The notes beneath the pieces were generated by a model. That model was not told the DNA's origin. It searched no databases and saw nothing but the letters and a program-made list of their open reading frames with translations. Made by a program: the position numbers and the translations under genes. Of a stretch of DNA of 64,000 nt, positions 8,022-16,409 are shown piece by piece. Each line of letters begins with the position of its first letter. Position 1 is the stretch's first letter. The stretch lies in NCBI GenBank assembly GCA_008015505.1, contig SSFR01000007.1:62001-126000 (forward strand), given 5' to 3'. The DNA comes from Pedobacter sp. Its GTDB lineage: Bacteria > Bacteroidota > Bacteroidia > Sphingobacteriales > Sphingobacteriaceae.

Positions 8022-9068
8022 TTATTCGTTTAAATAAATATTAAATTTCTCCAACAATTCCTTTCTACTCCGAACATCTGCTTTATTACGCATCTTTTCA
8101 ATGCGCTTTTCGACCGTCCGAGGAGACGTATCATTTAAAATTTTGCCTATTTCTTTATCTTTCATATTGCCAAGTGTTAATTGCCACATCACTTGTCTTT
8201 CTGCGGGAGAAAAGTCTAACAATTGACATGTTTTATTAAATGAATCATCATGATACTCATAGCACGTGTCTGTTGCCTTTTGCAACAGATTAACCATATA
8301 ACGTTTAAGTTCATCGGCGATATCTAAATTACCAATCCCTTTCACCTCTTTTTCAAAATAAATCGATTTTAGTCGCCTGCGTTCATTTTCCTTCTCTGAA
8401 TAGGATTCATCGAGCCATTTGTCAAAGAACCAATTAGAAATTAGAAAAGGTGCATTGAGAAAAAAATCGCACACCTGCTTGGAGGCATTGAAAAAAATAC
8501 TAATGAATGGAACGATAACCCATGGCGCTACATTCATTAGAATTAATAGTTGTTCTTTTAGAAGGTGCTTATCTCTGGTTTCCCGATAGTGCCCAATGAT
8601 CGATCGTAATGACTCATAAATCAGAATCAAAAAATATGAAACTGGAAGAATAAACATACATATCCTTACCTCCATCAAATTTTGCCGAATAGGATAAACC
8701 ACGCCAAATACAGCAATCACAGGCACGAGTATGCATAAAGCGCCATACTTTCCATGCCATTTCAATGATTGAAACTCGAGCATTTTGTATAAATACAATG
8801 GGAAATAACTGGCCAACACATAACCAAACCCCCTTCCAAGAAAAAACTGCAGCGTAGAAGGGACAGAAACATTTTCGTAGAGGATCGGAAGAATTAACTG
8901 TTTAACAGTTATGAAAAACAGCACTACCAGAAAAATGAGCTGCCAGCGCTTCTTATCCCCCATTGGTCGTGAGACATAGAATCGAGTATAGCTATAAAAA
9001 AGCATACACTCACAAAGAAGAATAATAAAGGTAACCGGATGGAGTTCGAGACCGTAAAAGGTAGGCAT
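8022..9068 (-). CDS. Membrane-anchored LuxR-type transcription regulator
   Basis: A 348-residue protein. Residues about 1-210 contain six or seven hydrophobic stretches (e.g. FIILLCECMLFYS, LIFLVVLFFITV, ALCILVPVIAVFGVV), suggesting a 7TM sensor-like domain. Residues about 285-345 are a LuxR/GerE helix-turn-helix (FSPAERQVMWQLTLGNMKDK ... SPRTVEKRIEKMRNK). Bacteroidota carry many such fused membrane regulators. A 45-bp near-perfect palindrome sits about 52 bases upstream of its start and is a candidate operator. The ligand and targets are unknown; it may belong to the host or to the element. Confidence 0.75.
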   Translation of the reverse strand: MPTFYGLELHPVTFIILLCECMLFYSYTRFYVSRPMGDKKRWQLIFLVVLFFITVKQLILPILYENVSVPSTLQFFLGRGFGYVLASYFPLYLYKMLEFQSLKWHGKYGALCILVPVIAVFGVVYPIRQNLMEVRICMFILPVSYFLILIYESLRSIIGHYRETRDKHLLKEQLLILMNVAPWVIVPFISIFFNASKQVCDFFLNAPFLISNWFFDKWLDESYSEKENERRRLKSIYFEKEVKGIGNLDIADELKRYMVNLLQKATDTCYEYHDDSFNKTCQLLDFSPAERQVMWQLTLGNMKDKEIGKILNDTSPRTVEKRIEKMRNKADVRSRKELLEKFNIYLNE

Positions 9069-9119
9069 GGTATTTTTTAGATATGAAACAATTAAAGTTT
9101 CAAAACTAAAAAATACTTA

Positions 9120-9164
9120 TTACAAACTCATTATATACTAATTTAGTATACAATGAGTTTGTAA
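9120..9164. repeat. 45-bp near-perfect palindrome
   Basis: Arms of 22 bases around one central T, with a single mismatch (TTACAAACTCATT-A/G-TATACTAA and its complement). It lies in the 104-bp gap between the mqnC stop and the LuxR-type regulator start, both on the minus strand. Roles that fit are an AT-rich terminator for mqnC, an operator for the regulator, or a recombination site at the edge of the prophage-like region. Confidence 0.75.
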
Positions 9165-9172
9165 GCGTAACA

Positions 9173-10297
9173 TTAATATGCAATCACTTGTTGATCTATT
9201 GACTGTGGTAAATCCCTAAATTCATACTGTTGTGTACGCAACTGTGGTTCGAAACCTGCTTCGTGTATGGCATCTTGAATGCCTTGTGATGTAAAACGAT
9301 GGGGAGCACCTGCGGCTGATACGACATTTTCCTCAATCATAATTGATCCAAAATCATTAGCTCCAGCATGTAGGCATTGCTGGGCAACTTCTTTACCGAC
9401 AGTAAGCCATGATGCCTGGATATTTTTTATGTTAGGCAGCATGATGCGGCTTAAGGCAATCGTACGAATATATTCGTCCCCAGAAACTTGGTTAGTAACG
9501 CCGCGAACTTTTTTGAGAAGTGTACCATCATCCTGATACGGCCAAGGAATAAAGGCAATAAATCCTTTCGCATGCGCGGGCTTTTCTTCTTGGACCTGAC
9601 GCAGCCAAACTAAATGCTCAAAACGTTCTTCGATAGTCTCCACATGACCAAGCATCATGGTTGCTGAAGTTGTTAAATTTAATTGGTGGGCCGCACGCAT
9701 GATGTCAAGCCATTCTTGCCCACCACATTTGCCTTTGGATATTAATCGACGCACGCGATCATTTAGTATCTCGGCGCCAGCCCCAGGCAAAGAATCTAGT
9801 CCAGCTTGAATTAAAGCGGTTAGCACTTCTGTATGAGTAAGACCTTCTAGTTTTGCAATGTGTGCAATTTCTGGTGGGCCAAGAGAGTGTAGTTTTAATG
9901 TAGGAAAGGCTTCTTTTAGCTTTTTGAATAAATCAACATAAAAGGCCAAGCCCAAGTCGGGATGGTGTCCGCCTTGCAATAACAATTGCTCACCCCCATA
10001 ACGAAAAGTTTCTTCTATTTTCCGTTTATAGGTGTCAAAATCTGTGATATAGCTTTCCTTGTGGCCTGGTATTCGATAGAAATTACAAAACTTGCAATTG
10101 GCCACGCAAACATTGGTAGTATTCACATTTCGGTCAATAATCCATGTGACTTTACCATGAGGAACTTGTTTTTTCCGAAGCTCATTGGCTACATGTGCCA
10201 GCGATTCTGTGGTGGCATTTTTAAATAAAAAAACGCCCTCTTCTTGTGTAAGAAATTCAAATTGAGAAGCGCGATGGAGAAGGTCTGAAGTATGCAT
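9173..10297 (-). CDS. mqnC: Cyclic dehypoxanthinyl futalosine synthase
   Basis: A 374-residue radical-SAM enzyme of the futalosine route to menaquinone, converting dehypoxanthinyl futalosine to its cyclic form. The CVANCKFC motif (Cys64, 68, 71) binds the [4Fe-4S] cluster; the following CNFYRIPGH and the LLQGGHHPDLG, SLPGAGAEI and MMLGHVETIEER segments are typical of MqnC rather than MqnE. Length is normal and the gene is intact. It stands alone, with phage-type genes on both sides, so it looks like host DNA caught between two mobile modules. Confidence 0.93.
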   Translation of the reverse strand: MHTSDLLHRASQFEFLTQEEGVFLFKNATTESLAHVANELRKKQVPHGKVTWIIDRNVNTTNVCVANCKFCNFYRIPGHKESYITDFDTYKRKIEETFRYGGEQLLLQGGHHPDLGLAFYVDLFKKLKEAFPTLKLHSLGPPEIAHIAKLEGLTHTEVLTALIQAGLDSLPGAGAEILNDRVRRLISKGKCGGQEWLDIMRAAHQLNLTTSATMMLGHVETIEERFEHLVWLRQVQEEKPAHAKGFIAFIPWPYQDDGTLLKKVRGVTNQVSGDEYIRTIALSRIMLPNIKNIQASWLTVGKEVAQQCLHAGANDFGSIMIEENVVSAAGAPHRFTSQGIQDAIHEAGFEPQLRTQQYEFRDLPQSIDQQVIAY

Positions 10298-10323
10298 AGC
10301 ATGCGAAAGTACGGTGTGAACGG

Positions 10324-10331
10324 CAAAAATA
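10324..10331 (-). promoter_or_regulatory. Possible mqnC -7 promoter element
   Basis: On the minus strand this reads TATTTTTG, a match to the Bacteroidota -7 consensus TAnnTTTG, 26 bases before the mqnC ATG. No convincing -33 TTG was seen at the ideal spacing, so the call is tentative. Confidence 0.35.
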
Positions 10332-10394
10332 CATATGCTATCTATTTTATTTCTAACATTCTATTAATTTTTTGTTCCCAAAGTCGGACTGTGT

Positions 10395-10513
10395 TGTCCC
10401 ATGCTGTCCCACGCTGTCCCATTTTTTAGCCTATTGAAGCATATGTTTTATTTATAACATATTGATATATAGATAATTAAATAAGAATAATACATAATGG
10501 GACACGTGGGACA
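10395..10513. repeat. Iteron-like site A: direct 10-bp repeats, AT-rich spacer, inverted 9-bp-phased repeats
   Basis: Three direct copies phased at 10 bp (TGTCCCATGC, TGTCCCACGC, TGTCCCATTT, 10395-10424), then about 72 bases of AT-rich DNA, then two inverted copies 9 bp apart (TGTCCCAT and TGTCCCACG on the minus strand, 10497-10513). It lies between the 3' end of the primase-helicase gene and mqnC. The layout resembles a replication origin, a multimeric protein-binding site or an element end. It has a counterpart at 15451-15567. Confidence 0.85.
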
Positions 10514-10537
10514 GCGTGTTTTTGCCCTTTAAATCTA

Positions 10538-13348
10538 TCAGAATGGCATTTTTTCCAATTCACACCGTTCCTCCTCAAAGGTCATACCCATTTCCTTATA
10601 TTTTGCTCTCAGTTCGTGCGCTGATTCTCTTCTTATCAAATCAATCCCCAGCTCATTATATTTGAACTGAAAGCATCTGTTCTGTTTGCCTCCAAAAAAA
10701 CGCCGAACACGTGCCACAAAGCTTTTAGTGTCACTTTCCAAATATTTCTCTAGGGTGGCTTTATCTAGCATGTTGGGGTCACGGCGTTCCTGCAATGTTT
10801 TAGCATAGTCGTGGTAAATATCTTGTACGCGGAGAAATAGATAACCATCCTTGAGAATGAAGTGCGTATCCTCATCTAACTTATAACTGTTAAACAGATG
10901 CTCGACTACATCCCAGAACTTGGAAGCATCATCAGACCCTTTCAGTGTAGCAAACTGATTAATTAAATTCTGTTTTACGTCTTCTTTAAAAGTCAGCAGG
11001 TTAAAAGGTAATACCACTTGAGTAGCTATTAATTCGGCCGTGGCTATTAGAGCCGCGTAGTTCATAAATAGTCTATCATCTACCTCATTGTTATTTACTG
11101 CTTTAATAAGCCTCTTTTGTTCAATCTCAAACACGCTTTTAAATTGTTTGTCGAACAGTTCGCGATAGCGTAAAAGCTCAACGGTGATACAGCTTAACCC
11201 TTTAACTTCTAAATCTTGAAGCTTTCTAAATTCAGCACGTTGGGTTTCTGTAAAAGAAGTCTCTTTCATAGATATCAAGATGCAACGAGTAAAAAGGGCA
11301 TTTTCAATGGTGGGCATTTCTTGACCGGATACAATACAAGCCGAACTAATAGGGGTACTTTCGGTACTGAAGGTGTTGTCCTTTTTACCTCGTTCGTATC
11401 CTATTCGGTCAAATATATTTTTTAAAGATTCGATAATTTTAGGGTTTAGATTGTTTTTGTATTCGTCCATCCACACTAGGCCATTAGCAAATTGTCCCAT
11501 TTTTCGCATAAATCCTACCACTGTACTGGCTCCGCCTAACATGATTTGTTCTTGCGGCTCGCCAAACATCCGCATTAAAGACCCTATTAATGTTCCTTTA
11601 CCAGAACCACGTTTGCCATACACGAACAGTAGGGGGAAACGTTTTCCGATGTCCCTAAAAATGATATCGGAAAATAGTGCCATGATGTAAAATATAATAC
11701 CAAAATGCCCTTGTCTATTGTAAACTAAGGCATATTGCCTAGCCCAACAAGCAAAATCTACGGTGGAATGCTGATAGACAAACTTTTTGTAGTTGGCAAG
11801 CATATCTTCTTTTTCCAAAAAAATATTAGATAATGCTGGGATGAAAAAATTTTGTGGATGCGTATCTCCCTTGTTATCTGCCAAATGATGTTCCACGATG
11901 CCATAATCGTCGATGGGCATGAAGGCATCAGCAACAGTATCATAAATTCCGTTAGCAAAAGCATAAAACTGCCCCCTTTTGTGCCAGCCCAATTTCTTGA
12001 CCAGTTTGGTAGGACGCTCTTCACGCTGTAATTTGTCCTGTAATCGACATAAATCGGCTTCATTGCCCTTAAAGATAAAATTCCCTTTTCGCGCCACTGC
12101 TTTTTTAAAACTGACTACAGAAACAAAGTCATCCGTATTCATTTGACAAATCTCAAGATGTCCATGCACGTTTAATATTTCAATTAATCTAAATGCTTCC
12201 TCTTCGGAAGTACCAACATGATAAAGTATCTTCATCCTAAAGTTGGATATATTGACCTTTTTTCCCTTAAGGTCCAAACTCCAATAACTGCCTCCACTTT
12301 CCCAAATTCCGAATGCTAGATAGTCCTTTGTGTCGGCCTCATTGCCTATAATTTCGCTGTAATCCGCTTCTGTTTTTGCCTCACTAATCGTTTTTGGTAG
12401 GGATATTTTTATCCCATGATTTTTGCAAAGGATAAAGAATTTGGCGGGGGTTTTAAAAATGGTTTTTCTAAGTGCATCATCAAACTTGCGATCGGCATCT
12501 TTTTTGTCATAGGCATCATTGTATTGTACAGCTCGATGGTACAAATCCCTGGCATCTTCGCCCAAAGTGCTTAACGAAAATCCAACCAGTAATCGATCTT
12601 CATAATCATTATCAGTGATATCAATTTTTGCAGCTTCAATTTGTTCTATACAAAATAATACACGTTTTAGATTCTTTGAACGCTCATACTTCCTGCTGCC
12701 AGTCGTTTTTTCTTCAGTATGATCAAATTGGTCAGGTGTTGATTCTTCAACCGAATCAAAGGCGTACTGCTTGCTTTCTGGATTAAATTTAGCCACTAGA
12801 GTAGGAGTGGTTTTTTTAGCCACATCGAATGTAAAAAGTTTACTTTCTGGATTAAAGTAGGCTTGAGGATCATAGCTAACAAAGCAGGCGCGTGTAACAT
12901 CTTTTCCTGATTTATCAACTATCAGCGATGCTACTTCAAAAAATTTAGTGAGTGCTAAAAAGCTTTGCAAATGCAAATGGGGTTGAATCTTGACCAGTAC
13001 TTTAAGTCCCTTTCCACCTGGTGAGCGAAAACAGGCTAGGGTGAAGTCTTGTTGGCAAACGTAGTCGAAATACTCTTCGGTGTTGATGTCATCAAAATCA
13101 AGGCATATGATGCCACTATGTTCGATTAAGCTTTCCGTCAAACGCTTTTTAAACTTTCCGGAGAAAGTAAAATAATCTAGGTTTTTTTTGATCACATTTC
13201 TGACATGTGGATCACTTGAATTACGCAGGCGATCAATATCTGTTTTGTACTTCTCGCTGCGAATAATCCTTATAGCATCCTCCACATTCATTTCCAATGA
13301 GGGGATTTTTTGGGTAATACCGTTCCTGTAAAACGAAAATGCTTTCAT
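10538..13348 (-). CDS. Primase-helicase of mobile element (BT4734/VirE-like, P-loop C-terminus)
   Basis: A 936-residue replication protein. The N-terminal part (about 1-160) resembles the BT4734-like/archaeo-eukaryotic primase domain, with IICLDFDDI near residue 85 and RSPGGKGLKVLV downstream. A linker with a near-duplicated FNPESK motif follows, then a VirE-like region (about 225-320). The C-terminal half carries a Walker A motif VYGKRGSGKGT near residue 580, like superfamily 3-type phage helicases. Such proteins are typical of Bacteroidota phages and integrative elements. It starts the lower part of the second mobile module and is followed by iteron-like site A. Confidence 0.85.
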   Translation of the reverse strand: MKAFSFYRNGITQKIPSLEMNVEDAIRIIRSEKYKTDIDRLRNSSDPHVRNVIKKNLDYFTFSGKFKKRLTESLIEHSGIICLDFDDINTEEYFDYVCQQDFTLACFRSPGGKGLKVLVKIQPHLHLQSFLALTKFFEVASLIVDKSGKDVTRACFVSYDPQAYFNPESKLFTFDVAKKTTPTLVAKFNPESKQYAFDSVEESTPDQFDHTEEKTTGSRKYERSKNLKRVLFCIEQIEAAKIDITDNDYEDRLLVGFSLSTLGEDARDLYHRAVQYNDAYDKKDADRKFDDALRKTIFKTPAKFFILCKNHGIKISLPKTISEAKTEADYSEIIGNEADTKDYLAFGIWESGGSYWSLDLKGKKVNISNFRMKILYHVGTSEEEAFRLIEILNVHGHLEICQMNTDDFVSVVSFKKAVARKGNFIFKGNEADLCRLQDKLQREERPTKLVKKLGWHKRGQFYAFANGIYDTVADAFMPIDDYGIVEHHLADNKGDTHPQNFFIPALSNIFLEKEDMLANYKKFVYQHSTVDFACWARQYALVYNRQGHFGIIFYIMALFSDIIFRDIGKRFPLLFVYGKRGSGKGTLIGSLMRMFGEPQEQIMLGGASTVVGFMRKMGQFANGLVWMDEYKNNLNPKIIESLKNIFDRIGYERGKKDNTFSTESTPISSACIVSGQEMPTIENALFTRCILISMKETSFTETQRAEFRKLQDLEVKGLSCITVELLRYRELFDKQFKSVFEIEQKRLIKAVNNNEVDDRLFMNYAALIATAELIATQVVLPFNLLTFKEDVKQNLINQFATLKGSDDASKFWDVVEHLFNSYKLDEDTHFILKDGYLFLRVQDIYHDYAKTLQERRDPNMLDKATLEKYLESDTKSFVARVRRFFGGKQNRCFQFKYNELGIDLIRRESAHELRAKYKEMGMTFEEERCELEKMPF

Positions 13349-13377
13349 TTTTTAATGGGTTTTGGGGAGATGAATGG

Positions 13378-13782
13378 TTATTTTTTGCTATTGGTTGGCT
13401 TTGATAGAGATTCTATTATCTCATCTAGAAGGTCGGGATTGCTAAAGCGTATCACAGTTGTACTGGTGTTGTTCACCAGAACATGAATAGCAAATTGATC
13501 AGGGCCTTCGCATTCTACTTTAGTGATCCGTAAGGGGTGATTCTGGGGTGGGTTGCCCTGTAGAGCATGGTTGGGTAGGGGGATGTTTTTCTGGTTTCGC
13601 ATGTCAGATGAAATTTTGTAAATAATAGCCCAGGTCGCTGCGAAACCAGCTGGATTACAGAAGTTGCAGGACTTGCACCTGATCGCCTGAGCTTTATTTT
13701 GATTAATAAATTTTGAGATGGATTGCTCCATCTGGTTTCGCGCTTCAAACGTGCGACTATTTTTTGGGAAATACAAATACAT
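13378..13782 (-). CDS. Element protein of unknown function, Cys-containing
   Basis: A 134-residue protein upstream of the primase-helicase gene and 10 bases downstream of the 86-aa gene. The motif CKSCNFC near residues 36-42 could be half of a zinc site, though a second Cys pair is not evident. The C-terminal half looks beta-rich (ITKVECEGPDQFAIHVLVNN) and ends in a Lys-rich tail. Family not recognised; the operon suggests a role in replication or regulation of the element. Confidence 0.55.
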   Translation of the reverse strand: MYLYFPKNSRTFEARNQMEQSISKFINQNKAQAIRCKSCNFCNPAGFAATWAIIYKISSDMRNQKNIPLPNHALQGNPPQNHPLRITKVECEGPDQFAIHVLVNNTSTTVIRFSNPDLLDEIIESLSKPTNSKK

Positions 13783-13792
13783 CAGTGCTTTT

Positions 13793-14053
13793 TTAGATAT
13801 GGAGCTGTTTTAAAATAGGATTAACCTCCAGGTGCTCGTATTCAAAGGCCAGAAGGTCATGAATAAAGCGTGCAGCTGTCTTTTCTTGCTCTAAAAGATA
13901 TTCAAGCATTTCGGTGACTTTGTTTGTGGTGTGGGTTAAGTTCTTTGCCTGAGCATATTTTAGCCATGAGATATTATGCTCCAGTATGGAGATTTTCTCT
14001 TGGCACCTGTCGAGTTCCTCCAACATGGAGTCTACGGCTTCTGTGTTGATCAT
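13793..14053 (-). CDS. Small coiled-coil element protein
   Basis: An 86-residue acidic, helical protein (AVDSMLEELDRCQEKISILE...) with heptad-like Leu/Ile spacing through much of its length. It lies in a tight operon with the genes at 14073 and 13378. No catalytic motif or family is visible; it may be an oligomerising accessory or regulatory protein. Confidence 0.55.
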   Translation of the reverse strand: MINTEAVDSMLEELDRCQEKISILEHNISWLKYAQAKNLTHTTNKVTEMLEYLLEQEKTAARFIHDLLAFEYEHLEVNPILKQLHI

Positions 14054-14072
14054 GGTGTTTGTATTTAGATGA

Positions 14073-14645
14073 TTATACTAAATTGAGTTGATGAGCCAGA
14101 ATCGCTAATGCAGGCTTGCCAGCGATGCCAGCTTTGTAGGCTATTTGATCCTTGTGGTAGCGCAGTGTGCCCAATGCTATGAAGAGTTCCGCGCAAATAT
14201 CTTCGTCCGTCTTAGCTTGTCCGATGAGCTTTAGAACGTCAATATCACGTTTTGATAGAATTCCATTTTTAAGTTGGATGGAAGCGCAAAGCCTTCCTTC
14301 ATAGGGACACTTCCCCCGCCGTCCACATTCGATATATTCAGAATGAATGATTAAGCCATCGGCGGTGATATCTGCATTTTGATCGAAGCCACCAAAACGA
14401 CAGAATATATACTGTCTAATTTGTGATCGATAATCGGTAATATCCCAATCAACCAATGCTTTCAACGCTTTAGGGTTTTTGAGCATATCTGCCTCAACGA
14501 TTTTTATGATGTGCGCAGGAATATTTTCAAAGGTGTAAGTCATGCCGTTGTGTATGCATTTGATTTCATTCTGATGAATGAAAAATTCAACACCGTTGTC
14601 GACTAGGCCAGCGGGTAATTTTTGATTTTGATCAATTAAGTTCAT
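14073..14645 (-). CDS. LuxR-like helix-turn-helix regulator with Cys-rich centre
   Basis: A 190-residue protein. The C-terminal 60 residues (LSKRDIDVLKLIGQAKTDED...TLRYHKDQIAYKAGI) match the LuxR/GerE DNA-binding fold. Upstream, CGRRGKCPYEGRLC and nearby Cys residues form a Cys-rich centre that could bind metal. The N-terminal part is unrecognised. Its start overlaps the preceding 81-aa gene by 14 bases. It likely regulates the mobile module. Confidence 0.65.
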   Translation of the reverse strand: MNLIDQNQKLPAGLVDNGVEFFIHQNEIKCIHNGMTYTFENIPAHIIKIVEADMLKNPKALKALVDWDITDYRSQIRQYIFCRFGGFDQNADITADGLIIHSEYIECGRRGKCPYEGRLCASIQLKNGILSKRDIDVLKLIGQAKTDEDICAELFIALGTLRYHKDQIAYKAGIAGKPALAILAHQLNLV

Positions 14646-14877
14646 GGATAAATAGGAGTTTAGATTTTAAAATTTCTTTTTCACTTTCTGGGAGTCCAGA
14701 TAAATCAATGGCTTTTGTAACTACGTGGCCATTATTCCTCAACCTGAGCATCACTTTGTTGACGGTTGAAATACTTTTCCCTGCCTCTTGTGCTACTCTT
14801 TTTTGCCAGCCTCTTGGCATATGTTGGCGAATCTTGTTCAGCTCCCTTTTTCCAAGTGTTCTTTTTCTTTGACTCAT
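14632..14877 (-). CDS. Small helix-turn-helix DNA-binding protein
   Basis: Starting at the ATG at 14877 gives an 81-residue basic protein (MSQRKRTLGKRELNKIRQHM); the longer ORF-track start would add a hydrophobic, AT-rich, less likely leader. Residues about 17-45 (GWQKRVAQEAGKSISTVNKVMLRLRNN) look like a helix-turn-helix. It is divergent from the XRE-type gene at 15039, with about 160 bases between the starts, as in a phage-type regulatory switch. Confidence 0.65.
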   Translation of the reverse strand: MSQRKRTLGKRELNKIRQHMPRGWQKRVAQEAGKSISTVNKVMLRLRNNGHVVTKAIDLSGLPESEKEILKSKLLFIHELN

Positions 14878-15038
14878 TTGTGTAACTAGATCGATGAAAA
14901 TGTGTATTATATTTGTGACTGTCTTGAGATGACAAATATGATTATAAAAAACAGTACTGTCAATAATCGACATTAAATAAAATTCAATATATAAGTAAAT
15001 AATTGATATTAAGAAACTTAAGTTTTAAAATAAAGATC

Positions 15039-15428
15039 ATGGAAATACAAATAGGTGCTAGAATAGATAACCTTAGGCACAAAAGGAATGTATCAGTAGA
15101 GGAGCTTAGCGAAACGCTCCATATAACTGAGCGAAACGTTTATAAGCTTTTTAAAAAAAATGATATCTGGGTTAGCCAGTTGTGGGATTTAAGCGAGAAA
15201 CTCGATTATAATTTTTTTGAGCTCTATAAACCTGCAACCTCTGGGGAACCAGCCAAACAGAAGCCAACCTTGGAGGGCATCAAAGATTTAAAAAAGACTA
15301 AGGTTGACGAAAAGGCATTGGAGGTAAACTTTGCTGTTCAATATCTACCAGAAGCATCGGACAAGCTAGGTCAATTTATACTTAATGTTCAAATAATGGC
15401 AGAGGAGATGGGGATCAAGGTGGTGTAA
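15039..15428 (+). CDS. XRE-family repressor-like regulator
   Basis: A 129-residue protein starting at MEIQIGARID (ATG 15039; the upstream TTG-type start at 15003 is less likely). Residues about 4-60 are a Cro/CI-type helix-turn-helix (RIDNLRHKRNVSVEELSETL followed by TERNVYKLFKKND). The C-terminal half is helical and may dimerise. It is the only rightward gene of the module and faces the leftward operon, so it is a candidate repressor of the element. Iteron-like site B begins 22 bases past its stop. Confidence 0.75.
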   Translation: MEIQIGARIDNLRHKRNVSVEELSETLHITERNVYKLFKKNDIWVSQLWDLSEKLDYNFFELYKPATSGEPAKQKPTLEGIKDLKKTKVDEKALEVNFAVQYLPEASDKLGQFILNVQIMAEEMGIKVV

Positions 15429-15450
15429 AAGCTACTTCATCTGGTTTGAC

Positions 15451-15567
15451 GTGTCTAATGGTGTCTAGTCGTGTCTAGTAAAAGCAATGGTGTGTGTTTT
15501 GTAAAGTATTGATTAATAGAACTGTATATTATATTTTATACATATAGACAGACTAGACGGACTAGAC
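15451..15567. repeat. Iteron-like site B: direct 10-bp repeats, AT-rich spacer, inverted 9-bp-phased repeats
   Basis: Three direct copies phased at 10 bp (GTGTCTAATG, GTGTCTAGTC, GTGTCTAGTA, 15451-15480), an AT-rich spacer of about 63 bases, then three inverted copies 9 bp apart (ATAGAC, CTAGAC, CTAGAC at 15544, 15553 and 15562). The layout mirrors site A at 10395-10513 with a different core (GTCTAG instead of GTCCCA). The two sites bracket the 5-kb replication/regulator module. Confidence 0.85.
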
Positions 15568-15715
15568 AAGCCAAAGAAGGGGTTGGGATTATTCATTGCT
15601 TTGAATGCAAAAACATCCCTGACCCTTATATGTGGTTCGCATTTTTAATACAAGTGTTTTTTAATTGATTGGTTATCAGGTTATGTTAAACGCCAGGTGG
15701 GCGCACTCAAAAAAT

Positions 15716-15751
15716 AAAAACCGCAGTCTTGATATGAAAGAGGCGGTTTTT
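15716..15751. terminator. Hairpin terminator
   Basis: AAAAACCGC and GCGGTTTTT form a 9-bp stem around an 18-base loop, with A- and T-runs on either side that suit both directions. It separates the mobile module from the envelope genes. Confidence 0.6.
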
Positions 15752-15920
15752 CTTTTTAGATGGTGTTTGTAGAAGTGGACAAGGTCCACATTATAGTCCA
15801 CCTATGAGTAAGGCGGTCGAAGTAAAGGCTAGCAGTATTCGTTGTATTTAAGGCTATTTTAATATCTGGAAATTTCGTAAATTTGATAATAAGGCTAGAA
15901 CCTTGAAATTTTTGAAAATT

Positions 15921-16322
15921 ATGAAAAAGATATGTTATATCGCTGCTTTGTTGATTTTGCCAGCAATCGGGTATAGTCAATCTAGTGCATTTGTTTCTGA
16001 TCAAAATCCCCGCTATCAGGAGAGTCAAGATCACTATATGAAGTTAAAGGACTCATTAGTTACTTTGCACGGTACTACAGTGCAAAATACTTATAAGGCA
16101 TATGACTGGCGAGAAGATCGAGCGGCTCGAAGACAGCAGCGTCGTGAGTGGCGTCATCAAGAGCGTCTTTATGAAATTATGTATGGGGGGTATGATTACT
16201 ATGGCTATTATCCGTATTCCTCCGGTTATTATTATCGCCCTTATTCTGGTCATAGGCCTTATTGGGGTTATGGGAATCGTTGGCGTAGTGGTTTTCATCT
16301 GGGCGCTGGTTATTCTTGGTAA
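15921..16322 (+). CDS. Secreted Tyr/Gly-rich protein of unknown function
   Basis: A 133-residue protein starting at MKKICYIAALLILPAIGYSQ, a standard signal peptide (ATG 15921 preferred over 15903). A middle section is charged (EDRAARRQQRREWRHQERL), and the C-terminal third is rich in Tyr, Gly and Pro (GGYDYYGYYPYSSGYYYRPY). Such low-complexity aromatic tails are common in Bacteroidota envelope proteins. It probably acts in the periplasm or outer membrane; function is unknown. Confidence 0.7.
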   Translation: MKKICYIAALLILPAIGYSQSSAFVSDQNPRYQESQDHYMKLKDSLVTLHGTTVQNTYKAYDWREDRAARRQQRREWRHQERLYEIMYGGYDYYGYYPYSSGYYYRPYSGHRPYWGYGNRWRSGFHLGAGYSW

Positions 16323-16409
16323 TAGTTTACCAAGTCGGAGGCTTTCCTTTTTACTAAATAAGTGATACATCTGAATTAAATTTTTTATAAACTATCCTAA
16401 CAATTAAAA

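Larger units (their letters stand above)
15429..15920. other. 492-bp gene-free stretch at right edge of mobile module
   Basis: Contains iteron-like site B (15451-15567) and a terminator-like hairpin (15716-15751). No tRNA, credible coding region or direct att duplication was seen. It is the likely boundary between the mobile module and host envelope genes. Confidence 0.6.

Noticed and set aside
15600-15720. Possible tRNA or tmRNA end as attachment site
   Set aside because: A GGTTCGC-like stretch was seen, but no cloverleaf or acceptor stem could be built around it.
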